Source: Physcomitrium patens (Eukaryota; Streptophyta; Bryopsida; Funariales; Funariaceae). From it: DNA of 64,000 nucleotides. Made by a program: the position numbers and the translations under genes. The notes under the pieces were generated by a model, which did not search any database, had not been told where the DNA came from, and saw only the letters and a program-made list of their open reading frames with translations. The first letter of the stretch is position 1, and every line of letters starts with the position of its first letter. Below are positions 36,409-50,800 of this stretch, piece by piece. The DNA lies in contig NC_037271.1 in NCBI RefSeq assembly GCF_000002425.4, forward strand, positions 664,922 to 728,921, read 5' to 3'.

Positions 36409-36621
36409 TCATCTTGATTTTGATGGATGCCGTTGATGAAAGACTTCAACTTTCTTTGCTATATTTATAAGATTCTTTGATGGCTCCCACGTGTATTCAC
36501 TAATATCATATCCATGCCAATAAACAAGATATTTCAACCTATTTTGGCACCGCCTTAAGTCTAAGACTTCTTCTACCTCAAATTCTTGGTTATTATTCAT
36601 TTCTATACGAAGAAGTGGCAT
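36409..36621 (-). mobile_element. Chromodomain part of chromovirus D
   Basis: This open stretch reads EVEEVLDLRRCQNRLKYLVY, then WHGYDISEYTWEPSKNL, a canonical chromodomain ending with a short basic tail. In chromoviruses it is fused to the integrase C-terminus and is thought to direct integration to heterochromatin. It is noted separately because it fixes the clade of the whole A-E group. Confidence 0.85.
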
Positions 36622-37682
36622 TTATCTTCTTTCCAAGATATTTACTATCTTATATGGCTCAAGAAGAGACATGTGAAATATAGGGAGGAACTTCATAGAC
36701 TTTGGTAGATGTAATCAATAAAAAAACATAATTGATTTGTTCACAAATAGAAAAAGATCTCAGCCAACAATAATCTAACTTATCACACGAATGAGTAGTC
36801 TTAATATTATGATGAAGTAACCATATCTTGTTACCTATATTATATTGTGGTTTTTCCTCGCAATAAGCATCCGCGTTGTTTTTTTGTCGTTCTTGAGCTT
36901 CCTTTAATTGTATCTTCATTATTGCATACAACACTGACAAGTGATTTCCTAAATCTTTTGCTGTAGGATTATCAACTTTTAAAAAGTCAAAAGTATCAAT
37001 ATATAGATGATAACCATAATTGGCAAAGAAAGATATTTGTTAAGATGAAGAATGTACCAAATTATTATATGTAAACTTTGCCAATGGTAAAAGAATTGCC
37101 CAATCATCTTGATGATAGTTGATAGTACACCTCAAATACTACTCCAAAATTTGATCCACTCGTTCTATTTTTCCATCAATTTGAAGATGAAAAGTTGAAA
37201 AGAGCTTTATATCCACCTCAAGAATCTTGAATAGGATTCTCCAAAATCTTGATACAAATTGAGTCCCCCTATCCAATATAATATCTTTTTGCAATCCATG
37301 ATAGCGATAGATATTGTCAATAAAAAGCTTACCTGTTCTTTCACTTGAAATATATTTTGTACATGGTACAAAATGTGCCATTTTGATGAAGTGACCTATA
37401 ATTACAAATATAGAGATGTATGCATTTGAGACCAGAAGATATATGATAAAATCTATAAAAACAGAAGACCATGGTTGTTTTAGAATTGGTAGCGATTGAA
37501 GAAGTCCATAAGGTTCATAGCAAGGATTTTTGCATCTTGAACAAGTATCGCATGATTGTACAAAGTCTTTGACTGCCTTCCATATTTGAAGCCACCAAAA
37601 ATCTCTTGATATTAGTTCCAAAGTCTTATTGTATCCAAAATGTCCAACTGCTAGAAAATCATGACAAGCTTGAAGGACACAA

Positions 37683-38289
37683 TGTCATATTGCGTCATTT
37701 TCTATCTAGGAATACATTGGATACCTAGCTGTAGAGAATTTAATTTTAACTTATTGACAAAGCTCCAATAAGTTATTTAACCTTTTAAGTAGATGACAAA
37801 TAAATACGACAATAACAAAAAGATATTGTATTAATAAAACTTTTTGTATTTAAAAAGGTTTGTACATAAGAATTTCTAAATCCTCTAGAAATTCCTTGAC
37901 ATTCTTGGCTATATCAAATCATAACTAACCATTTGCTAGTAGATTAGATTTTCAATAACTTCAAAGAAAATCCATAATCTGCTCTCAAAAATTCATCTTT
38001 ATATAAAAATTTAACCATAGCTTCAAATATACATTTTCATCATATATATAAAATCTTGGCTCCCAAAAAACTCCTTTATTTTGTATAAAATGTTCAAGTT
38101 ATAATAAAATCTATTCAAAATATAATATTCTCATAAAAGATTTTTTCTTTCCAAACTTTAGAAATTCATAACTCTTGATTCAACTGTTTAGTTTTTTTTC
38201 AAATTCACAAGTAATATAGAATTTATCCATAAGCTTTAGCTCAAAAAAAATATATTATTTTTATATGATAGTCAAACTATAACATGACA
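37683..38289. mobile_element. LTR-like insert V inside chromovirus D integrase
   Basis: 607 bp with ends TGTCATATTG ... AACATGACA and flanking tetranucleotides acaa (37679-37682) and acat (38290-38293), a near-perfect 4-bp duplication. D's integrase continues on both sides. On the minus strand its last 40 bases resemble the ends of X and Y. It contains a stretch (ttcataactcttgattcaa) resembling the repeat unit in W. No coding region. Confidence 0.65.
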
Positions 38290-41018
38290 ACATAATCATG
38301 CCTCGCCTTAATGAATATATAGGCAATCTTTGAAATATAATAGGTTGTTCTTGAATTCAAACTTTGAAGTGTCATAGGACTTAGAAGAAGTATTCTTGAT
38401 ATCATGAATAAGAGGATCAGAGAACATACTTGATTGAATTTGCTTGATAAAGGTTGAATCAATTTTCAATGTTGATTTTATTGCTTGAAGATGAAAATGC
38501 TCGGGTTTCAAGAGAATTATTCTTTATTGATCAAAAGATGCATCTCTTTCTTTTAGTGCAAGATGAAAATGTTTAAAAAGGGTATTTGATTAACCTTCTT
38601 ATTTTGTGGATCGATAAGTGATCTTGAAATTTAATTTGGATAAAAACATGCTCCAACAAGCTTGACAACTATTCAAAATATGTGCTGACATGAAGTACTC
38701 AAGATTCTTATGATTCATATACATGGTGACTAGACTTCAGGTGCTTTTTAGATAATGATGCCATTCTTGAAATGAATCTATAATTGCAAGGAATTCTTAA
38801 TCATAGATTTCATAATTAATCTCGGCTACTCAAATTTTTTTGGAGTAGAAAGCTATTGGGTGGAATTTATCATCTATTCTCATTTGTAACAATATGACAT
38901 CCATAGGAAAGTCTGATGTGTCTATTTCCATAAAAAATACCTTAGAGAAGTAAACGCAATATAAGATTGGTGGAAAAATAAACTCTTTCTTTAAAGCATC
39001 AAATGATGCTTTTACTTCTTTATTCTACTTAAGTTTGTCTTTACAAATCAAACGTGTAAGTGGAGCTACAACTTGAAAAAAGTTCTTCATAAAGATTTGG
39101 TAGTAATTAGCAAAGCCCAAAAAGCATTGAACATCTCGTCTTGTTCTTGGAACCTTCCAATCTATGATTGTTTGGACCTTCTTAGGATCCATCATAAGGC
39201 CTTTATTAAAAATAATGTATGCTAAAAAGTCAACTTGAGTAATGTGGAATACACACTTTTTCAACTTAGCATATAATCATGTATTTTTAAGTTTTTGTAG
39301 CACACGACAAACATGAAGTTCATGTTCTTCTATATTCTTAGAATAGATTAGAATGTTGTCTAAATAGCAAATAACGAATTCATCTAGAAAGTCACAAAAA
39401 ATATCATTCATAAAATATTGAAAAGCGGTGGATGTATTCTTGAGTCCAAAAGACATGACATTATATTTAAAATGTCTAAACCTAGTTCAAAAAGTAGTCT
39501 TCCACTCATCTCTTTTTTTGACACAAAATAAGTTGTATGCTCTTTGTAAATCTATTTTGGTATAGATCTTTGCTTGATTGAGTTGGTCAAAAAGTCTTGA
39601 AATTAAAGGCAAAGAATACCTATTTTTGATGGTGATCTTTTTAAATCCTCGATAATTTACACACATTTATAGAGATCCATCTTTCTTCTTTATAAATAAG
39701 ATAGGAGTCCTAACTAGAGATTTAAAATAACATATGAAGTTCTTTGCCAAGTTTTCATCAATGTGCTCCTTTAATGCAGCCAATTCATTTTGCAATAAGC
39801 TACAGATTAGTCTAAATAGTACTTAAGCTCCTTCTTACAGATCAATTGTACAATCATAAGGTCAATGCTTTGAAAGAATATGTGCTTTTAAAAAAAAAAA
39901 AAACCATTTTAGAATTCTTGATATTGGCTAAGAATACCACTTGATATTTTTTTTACCATTAGAAATAGGCATAGTATATATAGCAAAAGATGATCATTCT
40001 TTTGCAGCATGTATGAAAGCTCTTGCACCTAGCAATAAAAGTTTGGAAGTACTAAAATTTTGTACTTCTATTTCACTAACTCGATCTTAGATTACACTAT
40101 CAAAAAAGTTAAGGTTACAAGAAATCTAATCTATTTGACGGTTATATTTTTCTAGCCACAATAATCCTAAAATAACTACATTGGAGGGAGATCTTATTAC
40201 ATTAAATACTACTACATTGTTATAATCTATAATTGCTATATTTAAAGGATCAGTCTCATAAGTAACATTTCTAAAAGACAATGAACGACCATCTATGACT
40301 TCTACATGTACAGATTTAGCTTTCTTGACTAAAGGTATTTATTGATTTTTGACAAAATCTTCATTTCTAAAACAGGTTGAGGCTCTTGAATCTAATAAAG
40401 AAAAGACTTTGTAATTTTTAATCCTAAATACACATCTATTGTAAAACAAGGTGAAGGATTTGAACAAAGAATAAGACTTTTATTAGATATTGTACATGAT
40501 TCCAACTGCATAATCCCTATTATAGTTGAAAAAACTTATTTTTTGACATATTATCTTCTTTGGTAATTGTGCTCCATATTTTGTAATTACGATTCTTCTT
40601 TAGATAATGTTAAGTAGTATGATTAGCTTCTCCACAATATAAATACAAACCCTCTTGGCAACATCAAGTCTTTTTTTGCTTTATTAGAGGTTTAAAATGT
40701 AGTATATCAATTTGCACTTGTTCTGGCCTTTATTTGATAAGTTCAAACTTGAGAGTTGCCGCTATTATTTGACTTGTTCCTCTCCAATCAAATCTTTGTT
40801 CTTGACGCCTTTCAAAAAATCAATTGTCACATACAATGGCTTTGGTAATAAATTATTTTAAAGATTCTACTTTTGGCATTGTTAAAAATAAGTCTTTCAC
40901 GCTCTCCTTCAATTCATATTAAAATTGATTGATAAATGCTTTGTCGTTCCAGTCCACATTGCAAGCAAGGTTTTGAAATTCAACAGTACATATGGTGGCT
41001 GATTGTGATCTTTGCCAT

Positions 41019-42879
41019 TGTCATAGCAAGAGTCCACTTTGAGTAGATGCAAGGTCCCTCTTTGCATTTAAATTGGATCCAATATGCACAAAACCTTCTT
41101 AAATTTCCTTTGAGTATTTAGAAAACTATTTTTATAATTAACCAACAAACTTGAAGTTTTAAAAATTCATATCTCAAGTTCTAGCCATCCAAATAGGCTT
41201 AAAATTTAGAAGTATGGAACTTACACTTTTGAACATTATGACACAAATTTTCAGTCACAAATTTGTTACTAATCATTTGTTATCACCAAATCCTTGACAA
41301 GTTCTTTTGAAAGTCAAAACCAAAGTGGAAACTTAAAAATTCATATTCCAAGATCTAATCATTCAAATAAGCTCAAAATTTGGGAGTACAATATTTACTC
41401 CTTTGAACATTATTACACAAATTTTCAGCTGCAAATTTTTTATCAATCATCTGATATCACCAAACCCTTTTTAAGTACCTTTGAATGTCAAAACCAAACC
41501 AAAAACTTGGAAATTCATAATCTAAGATCCGGCCATTCAAAAAAATCTCAAAATTTGGGAGTATAGAACTTACATCTTTGAATATCTTTATATAAATTTT
41601 TAGCCACAAATATATTACTAATTCTTAGATATCAACAAAATCTTATCAAATACTTTTGAAAGTCAAAATCAAACCAAAAACTTGAAAATTCATAGCCCAA
41701 GATCTAGCCATTCAAATAAGTTCAAAATTTGAAAGTACAAAACTTATACCTTTGATCATCATTACACAATTTTTCAACTGCAAATTCATTGCCAATGGAC
41801 TAGTATCACCAAAATCTTATCAAGTACTTTTGAAAGTCAAAATCCTAGACACATGAGAACAAATTTTATAATTTCTCTCAAATTAGAGTCTCAATTGATA
41901 TGAGATTTTAGACGTAGGTTCTTCATATCATAAATAACATTTACACAAAAAATGGGCTTCAAATTCATCTTAAAGCTCAAGTACTAGCTAAAAGCCAAAT
42001 TCCTCTATTTCTCTAATTTCTTCAAAATCCTAGTATTAGTTTGCTGGTTTTAACTAGCCATAATTCATTCATTCTAAACTCACTTCTATCAATTTTTACA
42101 CATAAATGTCCAACTTGAAGTCTAGATTTTAACTCGACTCCTCGATTTCTTTCTAGTATCTTTAAAATCCTAAAATACACAAAGAGGTGACAATAGATAT
42201 CAAATTAGTAGCCTAAGTTTAAAACAAGCAAAGATCTCTCATTCGACCTCCAATTCAAGCATTTTTTCCACCTAAACTCATGCCAAGAAGCTCTTCTTTT
42301 TGAATACCTCCTCTCTACTTACAAAAAAAACTTGTCCTTTTGCTACCAAGCTTGTCAAAGAAGTCATAGCCAAGGTCTTCAAACTACAAGTCAAAAACTA
42401 ATAGTTTAAAGTTAAACAAATACTAAATCTAATCCTCTAAGTCAGCACCATTAATGGCACCCAACTAATGCTATCCAAACTCCCATTTATCTTTAATAAA
42501 AAAACCTAAATACAACCTCAAAGTCAAAAAAATTTCACACATCTATAAATATAACTTTGAATCTATTAAATCCAAAGATTAGAAAGAAAGTAAAAAGAAT
42601 AAAAGAAGTTTTCAAGGCTCATCCAAAGATAAAGTTAAGGTAAAAGATAAAAATAAAATTTAGCCAAAATTTTAGAAAGAAAAAAGAAGAAAGTAGAATT
42701 TTTTTTCAAACTATAAAAAAACTAAATCGGTAAGAAGAAAAAAGAAAAAAGAAAATAAAAAAAAGAAAAAAAAATAAAACAAACAAAACAAACAAAAAAA
42801 CAAAACAAAACTTAATAAAAGTTCAAAAAAAAGTAAATCAAGCAAGGTTTCTATATATGAATGTATTTACATCACAACA
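41019..42879. mobile_element. LTR-like insert W inside chromovirus D gag, with 174-bp internal array
   Basis: 1861 bp, starting TGTCATAGCAAG and ending CATCACAACA, flanked by the exact tetranucleotide ccat (41015-41018 and 42880-42883). Read on the minus strand it begins TGTTGTGATGTAAATACATT, close to the start of X (TGTTGTAATATAATATGATT). It holds about four copies of a 174-bp unit (about 41140-41840) and a purine-rich A/AG tract at 42640-42830. No coding region was recognised; the open frame at 41294-41566 merely reads the array. Confidence 0.7.
41140..41840. repeat. 174-bp tandem array inside W, about four units
   Basis: The phrase aaaattcatat/aat(c)tcaagatctagccat recurs near 41164, 41338, 41512 and 41685. 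Each is followed by a gtacaa/acttac block, a cattattacacaaattttca block, and a caaatttgttact block. Spacing is 173-174 bp. The units differ at many positions, so the array is old. Confidence 0.8.
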
Positions 42880-44709
42880 CCATAAAGATAAAAGATTGAT
42901 CTTTGCTACTCTTTCTCGATCACTTTCTCCGAATGTGGCCATAAATAATTCTAAGAATGAATTCAAATCATAATAGAGTTACAAATCTTTTTCCATTAAA
43001 GGTACAAACTAAGAAAGAGCACTTTCTAATAGCAATGCGCTTATAAATCCGACTTGAGTAAATCCATCATGGTAATAGAAAAGGTGCAACCTTAGATAGA
43101 GCTTGACTTGTTGCAAAAATCCTTGAAATTTTAATCTTGTTCCATTAAACTTCTCAGGTATACTCATCCTTATCTCCATCATACTTGTAGAAGCAAAACT
43201 CTCTAGATTTGGTTGTGAGGTCAATCTACTTGCTTCCTTCAATTGAATAACTTTTTACAGCAGACTCTGAACTTCTTCCATAGGTGTAGGCAGAGTACTT
43301 CCATGATTCATATGAGAAATACGTGAGATTTTTACTCTTAGAGTGTTCACAAGCTCATAAAGATCTGCAATAGTTGCAAATTTATTTTCACTTCCACTGA
43401 GAGTAGCATTGATAATCTTTTCTTCTATAAACAACTCAAATAAATTCAAAAGTTAAATTAAAAGAGAGTAAACTGCAACCTCTAATAAAAAAATTTCAAA
43501 AAAAAAGATAATCTACTCTCTTCCAAGGAAAAGATTAATATTAGAAAATAAGATTTTTTGTTTAAAGGTGGATAATCCGCAACCTTCAAAACACAACAAT
43601 AGAAGTGGAATAATCCACTCACTTCTAAACAAGACAAAAATAATATGTTAGCACTCTTCTCAAACTATCAAGGACATGAATCTCAAAAAAAGAAAGTCCT
43701 CAATGCACTCTTGTTTCATTGAAGAGAACTAAAAAATCACTCAAAAGGTGATGTAATATTAAACTAGAATGGCTATTGCAAAAAATAAAAAAAACTAGAA
43801 AGTCTTGAAACAAGACTAAGGACTAAAAAGGCATTGACAAGAGTGAAGAAGGCTTCACTCTTGCCTCCATATATACTCTCTAACTAAGAGCTACGTGGCG
43901 ATGTCCTATAGGATCTTCAACATGTGTTGACTTTCTTAGCGACATGTCTTAACTTGCAAGTTAAGTTATCTATGTATGCACTACATAGTAAGCTTGTTCC
44001 ATTAGCTAATTATATATGGTTAGCTTATTAGCCAAGTTTCTAACCTATAAATACATCTAAAGTCAAAATTACATCTATGAAGCTTTTAGGATGCTTTTTT
44101 ATAAGAATTTATGAAATTAATCTATATTTACTTACTTCTACCTAATCATATAAGTAACTATTGGAGTAAATGTATATGTCTGTGACAATCTATTAGAATC
44201 TATGAAGATACATCCTATATTCTATGTATCTCTACTTGAGCTATATGACATAATGAATATCCCAAAAAGAAGACAAATGCCACCTCCTCTTATAAAAGTA
44301 CATAATAATTAAGAATTTGAGATAGAAGAAGATTTAGATTCAAAGCAATGTCAAAATAGGTTAGAATATCTTGTTCATTGGCGCATATATGATACTAATA
44401 AACATATATGGTAGCAAGTAAAATATCTTGTAAATACAACAAAGAAGGTCAATACTTTTTATTGACATCATCTATCAAAATTAAAATGAAGAGTTGTAAG
44501 ATCTATGAAAGATGATAACTATGGAATAGGTAAATAAACTTTGTGGTAAGTTACTAGTTGGTTATTGACAACCTTGAGAATTCAATTGATGGTTAGGCAG
44601 TTTAGTTGGTAACAGTAGGTTGTTAATAGAATAAATGGTTAAGAATTCAAAGGGTCATAACCTTTGGAATCCGCTCGTCGACGGATCATCTTTTCATAGG
44701 ATAAATAGA

Positions 44710-44840
44710 TTGAGAGTCGTAATCCAAGGGCCAGACTGAGTGTCGTAAGATGAGAGCCAGATTGAAAGTTGTAAGCTGAGGGCCAGATTGACAATCGTAA
44801 GACGAGAGCCAGACTGAGAGTTGTAAGTCGGGGTAAGCTT
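44710..44840 (+). repeat. 26-bp tandem repeat in the 5' LTR of G
   Basis: The unit gtcgtaagmygagrgccaga (26 bp in full) is repeated about four times. The same array is present in the 3' LTR at about 52018-52143, as expected of an LTR-borne repeat. Position in the first half of the LTR would suit a U3 enhancer array; this is inference. Confidence 0.8.
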
Positions 44841-47800
44841 GGTGCTACCTCTTTGTTCTCTTTATTATTTGCTTATGAAGAATTATGATTGAGAGAAGTA
44901 TTATTGAATTGATAATCGTAGAATGGATTATGGATTGAATTAAGATGAAAGTAGTAAGCCTCGGTGTTTTATAGTTTGATAATGGATTTGACATAGCCAG
45001 AGTACAATCAATTGTGACACTAACATATCCAATTTATATAACCAGTCTTTCCCCGTGTTCGAACCCACCTCTATTAGTTCAATTGCTTTGGTCTACTGAA
45101 GCTTGAACGCAATGAGAACAACATTTTGGCACCGCTATCGGAGAAATGAATAATAATATGAAATATTAGAAATTGATTTTATGGAAGATGGAATTATATG
45201 TTGAATGAGAACGTGAGAAGAATCAGTTTTAAGGTTACGAATATGTGAGTTATAATTCAAGGCAGTATTGATTTTGTAAAGAAGAATGAAAGATTATGAG
45301 TGATAATCACAGGAGGGAGGATTATCAAAGAATTAATCGATAAATGAAAGAAAGACAAGAGTGATTACACATAAGAAATAGCCTACGGAAACGACAAAAA
45401 AGAATTGCAGGTCCAAGAAAAACCAAAGGAAGAAAAATTCAGATTCAAATAGTAAAGAGACTAGTGATAACACCAATGGCCGTGGAAGTACCAGAAGTAC
45501 CAATTGCAGTACAAATGGGAGCAGTAGGAGACCGAACTACAAGTGTGGCACCATTACCTATTTTTAGTGGTTAACCAGACTCTGATCCCGATCACCATAT
45601 ATGTCAATTCTTGACAACTTGCGTGGCTAATAATGATAGAACTGAAGACATTTGGTTGAGATGGTTGCCAATAATTTTAAAAGATACAGCTTTTGAATGG
45701 TATATTTGGTAATCAATGGATAGATTTTCTTAATTGAGAGGCCTTGAGGAATACCTTCCAAATCCATTTTAGACTAATTGGATTTGAAGATCAGCTTTGA
45801 GAAAGTTTTATGAATAGCAAGATATTTGCGAGAGAATCTGTAGAGTCTTATTATGGCCGGATTGTGAATATACTTCTTAAATGGTCAAATAATCAAATGC
45901 CAGATGCGTTTATATTTTCAATATTAAATAACAGTTTGCATCCACCAGAATTAAAAATATTTGTAAAAGAGGCTCAACCAGCTATGGTAGAGGCATCATT
46001 GACACGAGCAAAGGTGTGGAAAGAATGTCATTATGACCAATTGTTAACAGTAGGAGCCACGATGATTCCAAGTTCAAGAAGCCAACAAATACAACCGAGA
46101 AATATGTCAATGGGTAATTATCCACAAATGGCTACCTCTAATGTGAAGAATGTAATGTTGCAACAACCAATTAATGCTACACCACTCCAAGCAATAGCAC
46201 GAATAATGATGACACCTTATTTTACATTGCCAACCTATCAACAATCGGAGTTGTTCACAAATGCGACTGTTAAAGATCCAAATGAAGCCTTATTATTAAA
46301 TCTAACAAAGAAAATAGAAGAATTGGCTGTGAATTTGACTAAAGATAAAGAGAAACGACATAAGCCTTCTAATATGAGACCTAATGTATGGTGTAATAAT
46401 TGTAAGAGACAACGTCATTTTGATATGGAATGTCCATCACCCAAATAAATGGGTGTTCAATGTACATTTTACGGAAGAAAGTACCCTATCCAAAACTGCT
46501 CGCATTTACAAAGACAACAATAATTCAGTAATCAGACCATGATCCCACCGACTCAGTGGCAAGTCAATCAAGTTCAAATGGAAAATACATATGGATGGAA
46601 TGGAAATTGATCTAATCGACAAAATCGAACATTCAATAATTTTCAAAGTTTCAATTTTAATCAGGGGTCTTCATCAAACCCTCAAAACTATAAGAAGGAG
46701 CAATAGAGGTATCAGCAATATGCTCCATTGGTGTCATCAAACAAAGTACCCTTCGTATAAACAAGACAACCAAGATCATTTTCTAACTTTACATGGAACA
46801 AGCCTAGTAGGTATATACCAGTGGAGACACTCGATATGCCGGATGAGGTACAAGAAGACCACTTCGCTATTTCTGTTGTATACAGATTGATCATTATGCT
46901 AGTGAATGTCTCAATTCTAGAGCCAATGACGATTATGCTCTAGTATGTGTAAATTGCAAGCAGTCGAGATATACTTATTAGTAATGTAATACTCCGTTCA
47001 ATTTCAATAATCGAAATCAGTAGATCCAAAGCTAAGGAAAAATAGAGGAGATAAATTAAGGTCCTCAAGATTCACCTGTTCATCAAGTAGAAGTAGTCCA
47101 AGCTATCCTTATAAGCAGTGAGCAAAAGAAGAAAGGACCAATTCAACATTTGAGTGATCCTGAAGCGAAGGGCCAATTGGACCCAATTATGGGGACATCC
47201 AATCCAGGTCCTGTCATGAGCCCCTTACTCAGTATAAGACCAGAATCAGTTGTGCACCCTAATGAAGTACCAATTATGGAGGCTTTGATTTCGTGTCGAG
47301 CTGTATCGTTTTCAATACAGTTTTGAAAAACATCTTTTTTGTTGAAAGATCCTCTAAGAGGCGTGAATTCCAAAAAACCAATATCAGTCCAATTGAAAGA
47401 ACAATCTTATCCATTGAAAGAATCGATTTTATAGGCTCCATCAAATTTAGTTCCAATAGCTTTATCAATTTCTAATATAGAGAAAACCAATTTACTTGCA
47501 TCGATATCTAGGACTGGGAAGAAGAAATGGACATTAGGAATTATGACTACTACAAAATCATATCATATTCTAAAAGATTTGAGCACCATACTATCCATGA
47601 TCTCTATGAAGCAACTATTGGTGATAGCACCTAAGTGCCGAACTATCTTGAATTCTTCATTAATTTGTCGCAGATTTTGAAATAAAGAAATCTGAGAAGT
47701 AAGTTTGAATCCCGATCCGGGTGCACCTACGATTGATGTCTCAATTGATGGAGTATTATTATCGAGAGTGCAAGTAGACGGAGGATCTAGTGTAAATCTT

Positions 47801-50800
47801 ATGAATGCCGTTATAATAGAGGAGCTGGGTTTGGATCACTCATTGCCTACTACAGTAGTTTTAAGAATGACTGACTTGAGTCGAGTTAAACCTATGGATA
47901 TTTTACGAAGTATTGATACAATAATTGTGGAGATTACCTACAAAATTGATTATATTATTTTTCGATTGCAAAGCTCTATATTGTCATATCCAATTTTATT
48001 GGAGCGACCGTAGTTGCATCAAGCTAAAGCTCAAAATGACTAGGACCATGGTACATTGACAATTCGAAAAGGTAATGATAAAACTGTGCTTTAAACGTAT
48101 CCTGTCCAATATCATAGAAAAATTCAAGTTGCCAGTTCAAAATTCACGTCCGATTGTAAAGATGAATCTATAGAAGAAGAAATTGGTGCACTTGACCTAA
48201 TTTATGCTAATACAAAGCAAGTTGTCGAGCATACTAGAATGAACTACCAATGTAGGTGACCGGAAGAGTACTTAGTTCCTCCAGACGTTATTGACAATTT
48301 TGATCATATGATTGCATATTGGATGAATAGACGGGATGTTTATCACGTTAGTACTATGGAACTGGAGTTGGAAAGTTCTAATGTGTCAAATTTTATGAAA
48401 GATTCTAGAATTGGGTAGAACATCAGTCCAAGGACTCTTCAAATTCCACGATGTCAACCAATTAATTTAGGTATAGGGGAGGCTCCTCAAATCATTCAGA
48501 TTTACTACGATATAAAAGGCGAGGAGAAAGAAATTTGAGTGGATTACTTTTTCACGCATAAAATTACTTTTACATGATCGTATGTAGATTTGAAAGGAAT
48601 TCTAGCTAAAGTTTGTGAGCATCAAATTATATTGGAGGAAAATGCTACACCAGTATACCAAAGACAACATCGACTTAATCCAAAATACTCACTTATGGTA
48701 AAAGAAGAACTAGATAAACTCTAGAAGGTTTGATTTATCTATCCGGTTCCTTTCAGTGAATGGATTTCACTAATTGTTATAGTACCAAAAAAGAATGGAA
48801 AAATTCACATCTGTCAAGATTTTCGAAAATTAAATGTGGCTACTAAGAAGGATTATTTTTCTTTACTATTTACGGATAGTATATTGGATATCGTCGCTGG
48901 ACATGAATGTTATTTATTTCTTGATGGATTCTCCAGTTATAATCAAGTTAAGATTACAAAAAAAGACCAATTAAAAACTACTTTTACTATGGATTGGGAG
49001 ACCTTTGCCTATAAGGTTATGCCGTTTGGACTTTGTAATGTATCAACTATATTTCAAAGGATAAAGATGCAAGCATTCCAAGATTATCTATGAATTTCAA
49101 TGGAAATAATTCTAAATGATTTCTGTATAATTAGTACGAGAGTCAGGTATTTAGAATATCTATGTCAATATTTAAATCAATGTGCCAAATATAGAATTTC
49201 TTTAAATTTAGAAAAGTACCAATTTGGTGTGTTTTATGGTAAACTGTTGGGTCATATAGTTTCAATGGCTGGCATTGCTACAGACCCGGATAAAATAAAG
49301 ATTATAGTAGAATTAAAGCAACCAGACACTATTATGGGTGTTCGAGCATTTGTCGGCTATGTCAGTTATTATCGGTAATTTATCTATCTATTCATAGTTA
49401 TATGCCTTCCTCTAACAAATCTCTTGAAGAAACCACCAATCAATGGAACTAGTCCATTTTGAACAAAAGAATGTACAATTGCATTCAAAACATTGAAACA
49501 GAAATTGATTTCAGCACCAATATTGGTGGCACCTTGTTGGACAAAACCATTCCAAGTTTATGTGGATGCATCTAATGTCGCGATTGGTTATGTGCTAAGC
49601 CAGAAAGATGACTGGGGTTTTGATCACCCTATTTATTATATAAGTCGTCAATTGGTAGTAGCTGAAAGAAATTATACAACAACCAAAAGAAAAGCATTGC
49701 GGATGATTTATTCCATACAAAAGTTTTGACATTATCTTCTTGGTTATAAATTTGTTTTCCATGTCAACCATTATGCTTTAAAATATATGATTAATAAGCC
49801 TCAGTTGAGTGGTCGTATTGCACGATGGGTTCTACTCTTGCAGGAATTTGACTTTATTATTCAAGTACGATCAGGGAAATCACATTCCAATGTAGACCAT
49901 TTATCTCAGTTATCCAATATATTGGAAAATGAACCCATTAACGATGCACTACCCGATGCAAAATTATTTGCGATAGATATAATTACTCCAGAGTATAATG
50001 AAATAATTCAATACTTGACATTTCAAACCTTCCCACCTAATTTCAATGAAAAGCTTAAACGACGCTTAATATTAAAGTATGCACCTTATACGATGATTTG
50101 TGAAGCTTTATATAAACAATGTAGGGATGGAGTTTTGCAATGTTGTATTTATGAGATTGAAGTACGTATTATATTGGAATGTTGCCACTTGGACAATTGT
50201 GGTGGACATTTTGCGGGAGACAGTACGGCTCTTAAAGCTTTACATGCTGGTTATTGGTGGCCAACAATGTTTATAGATACCTACCAATTCGTCCATCATT
50301 GTGACCCATGTCAGAGAACAAATCAATCTATTGAAACTTCAGCAATGCCATTGGTACCAATTCTGGCTCAAGCGCCTTTTGAAAAATGGGAAATTAATTT
50401 TGTGGGATCAATTGCACCAACCTCGAGAAATGGAAAAAATGGTACATACTGGTAACAACGGATTACATAACAAAATGGGCTGAAATCATAGCTACGAAAA
50501 TCGATAGTGCAAGTACAGTGGCAACCTTTTTGTATGAAAGTATTATTACACGATTCAGTTGTCCATGAGAATTGGATAGTGATCAAGAAACTCATTTTAT
50601 AAATAGTACAATCAAAGCATTCACGGCTAAATATGAGATAAAACATCAGAAGACTACACTATATCATCTTAGTGCCAATACACAAACAAAAAAGATTAAT
50701 GGAATTTTATGTAAAATCTTTACAAAAACAGTTTTAGGAGCGGAAATAGATTGGGATACTAAGTTGTTCGTAACTTTATAGATATACCATACTGCATATA

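Larger units (their letters stand above)
35301..44187 (-). mobile_element. Ty3/gypsy chromovirus D, whole length with TSD, broken
   Basis: Minus-strand element 8.9 kb long, bounded by the exact 5-bp duplication atcta (35296-35300 and 44188-44192). 5' LTR about 43650-44187, 3' LTR 35301-35851. Gag about 43450-42890 and 41015-40700; protease about 40560-40000; reverse transcriptase about 39850-38950; RNase H about 38950-38530; integrase about 38500-36950, including the H2C2-type segment CDTCSRCKNPC near 37530. A well-preserved chromodomain lies at about 36600-36410 (FEVEEVLDLRRCQNRLKYLV). It carries inserts V (37683-38289) and W (41019-42879). It has many breaks outside the chromodomain. It is younger than E, in which it sits. 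Confidence 0.88.

Noticed and set aside
41140-41840. CRISPR or satellite centromere array
   Set aside because: Only about four diverged 174-bp units without spacers, confined inside insert W.
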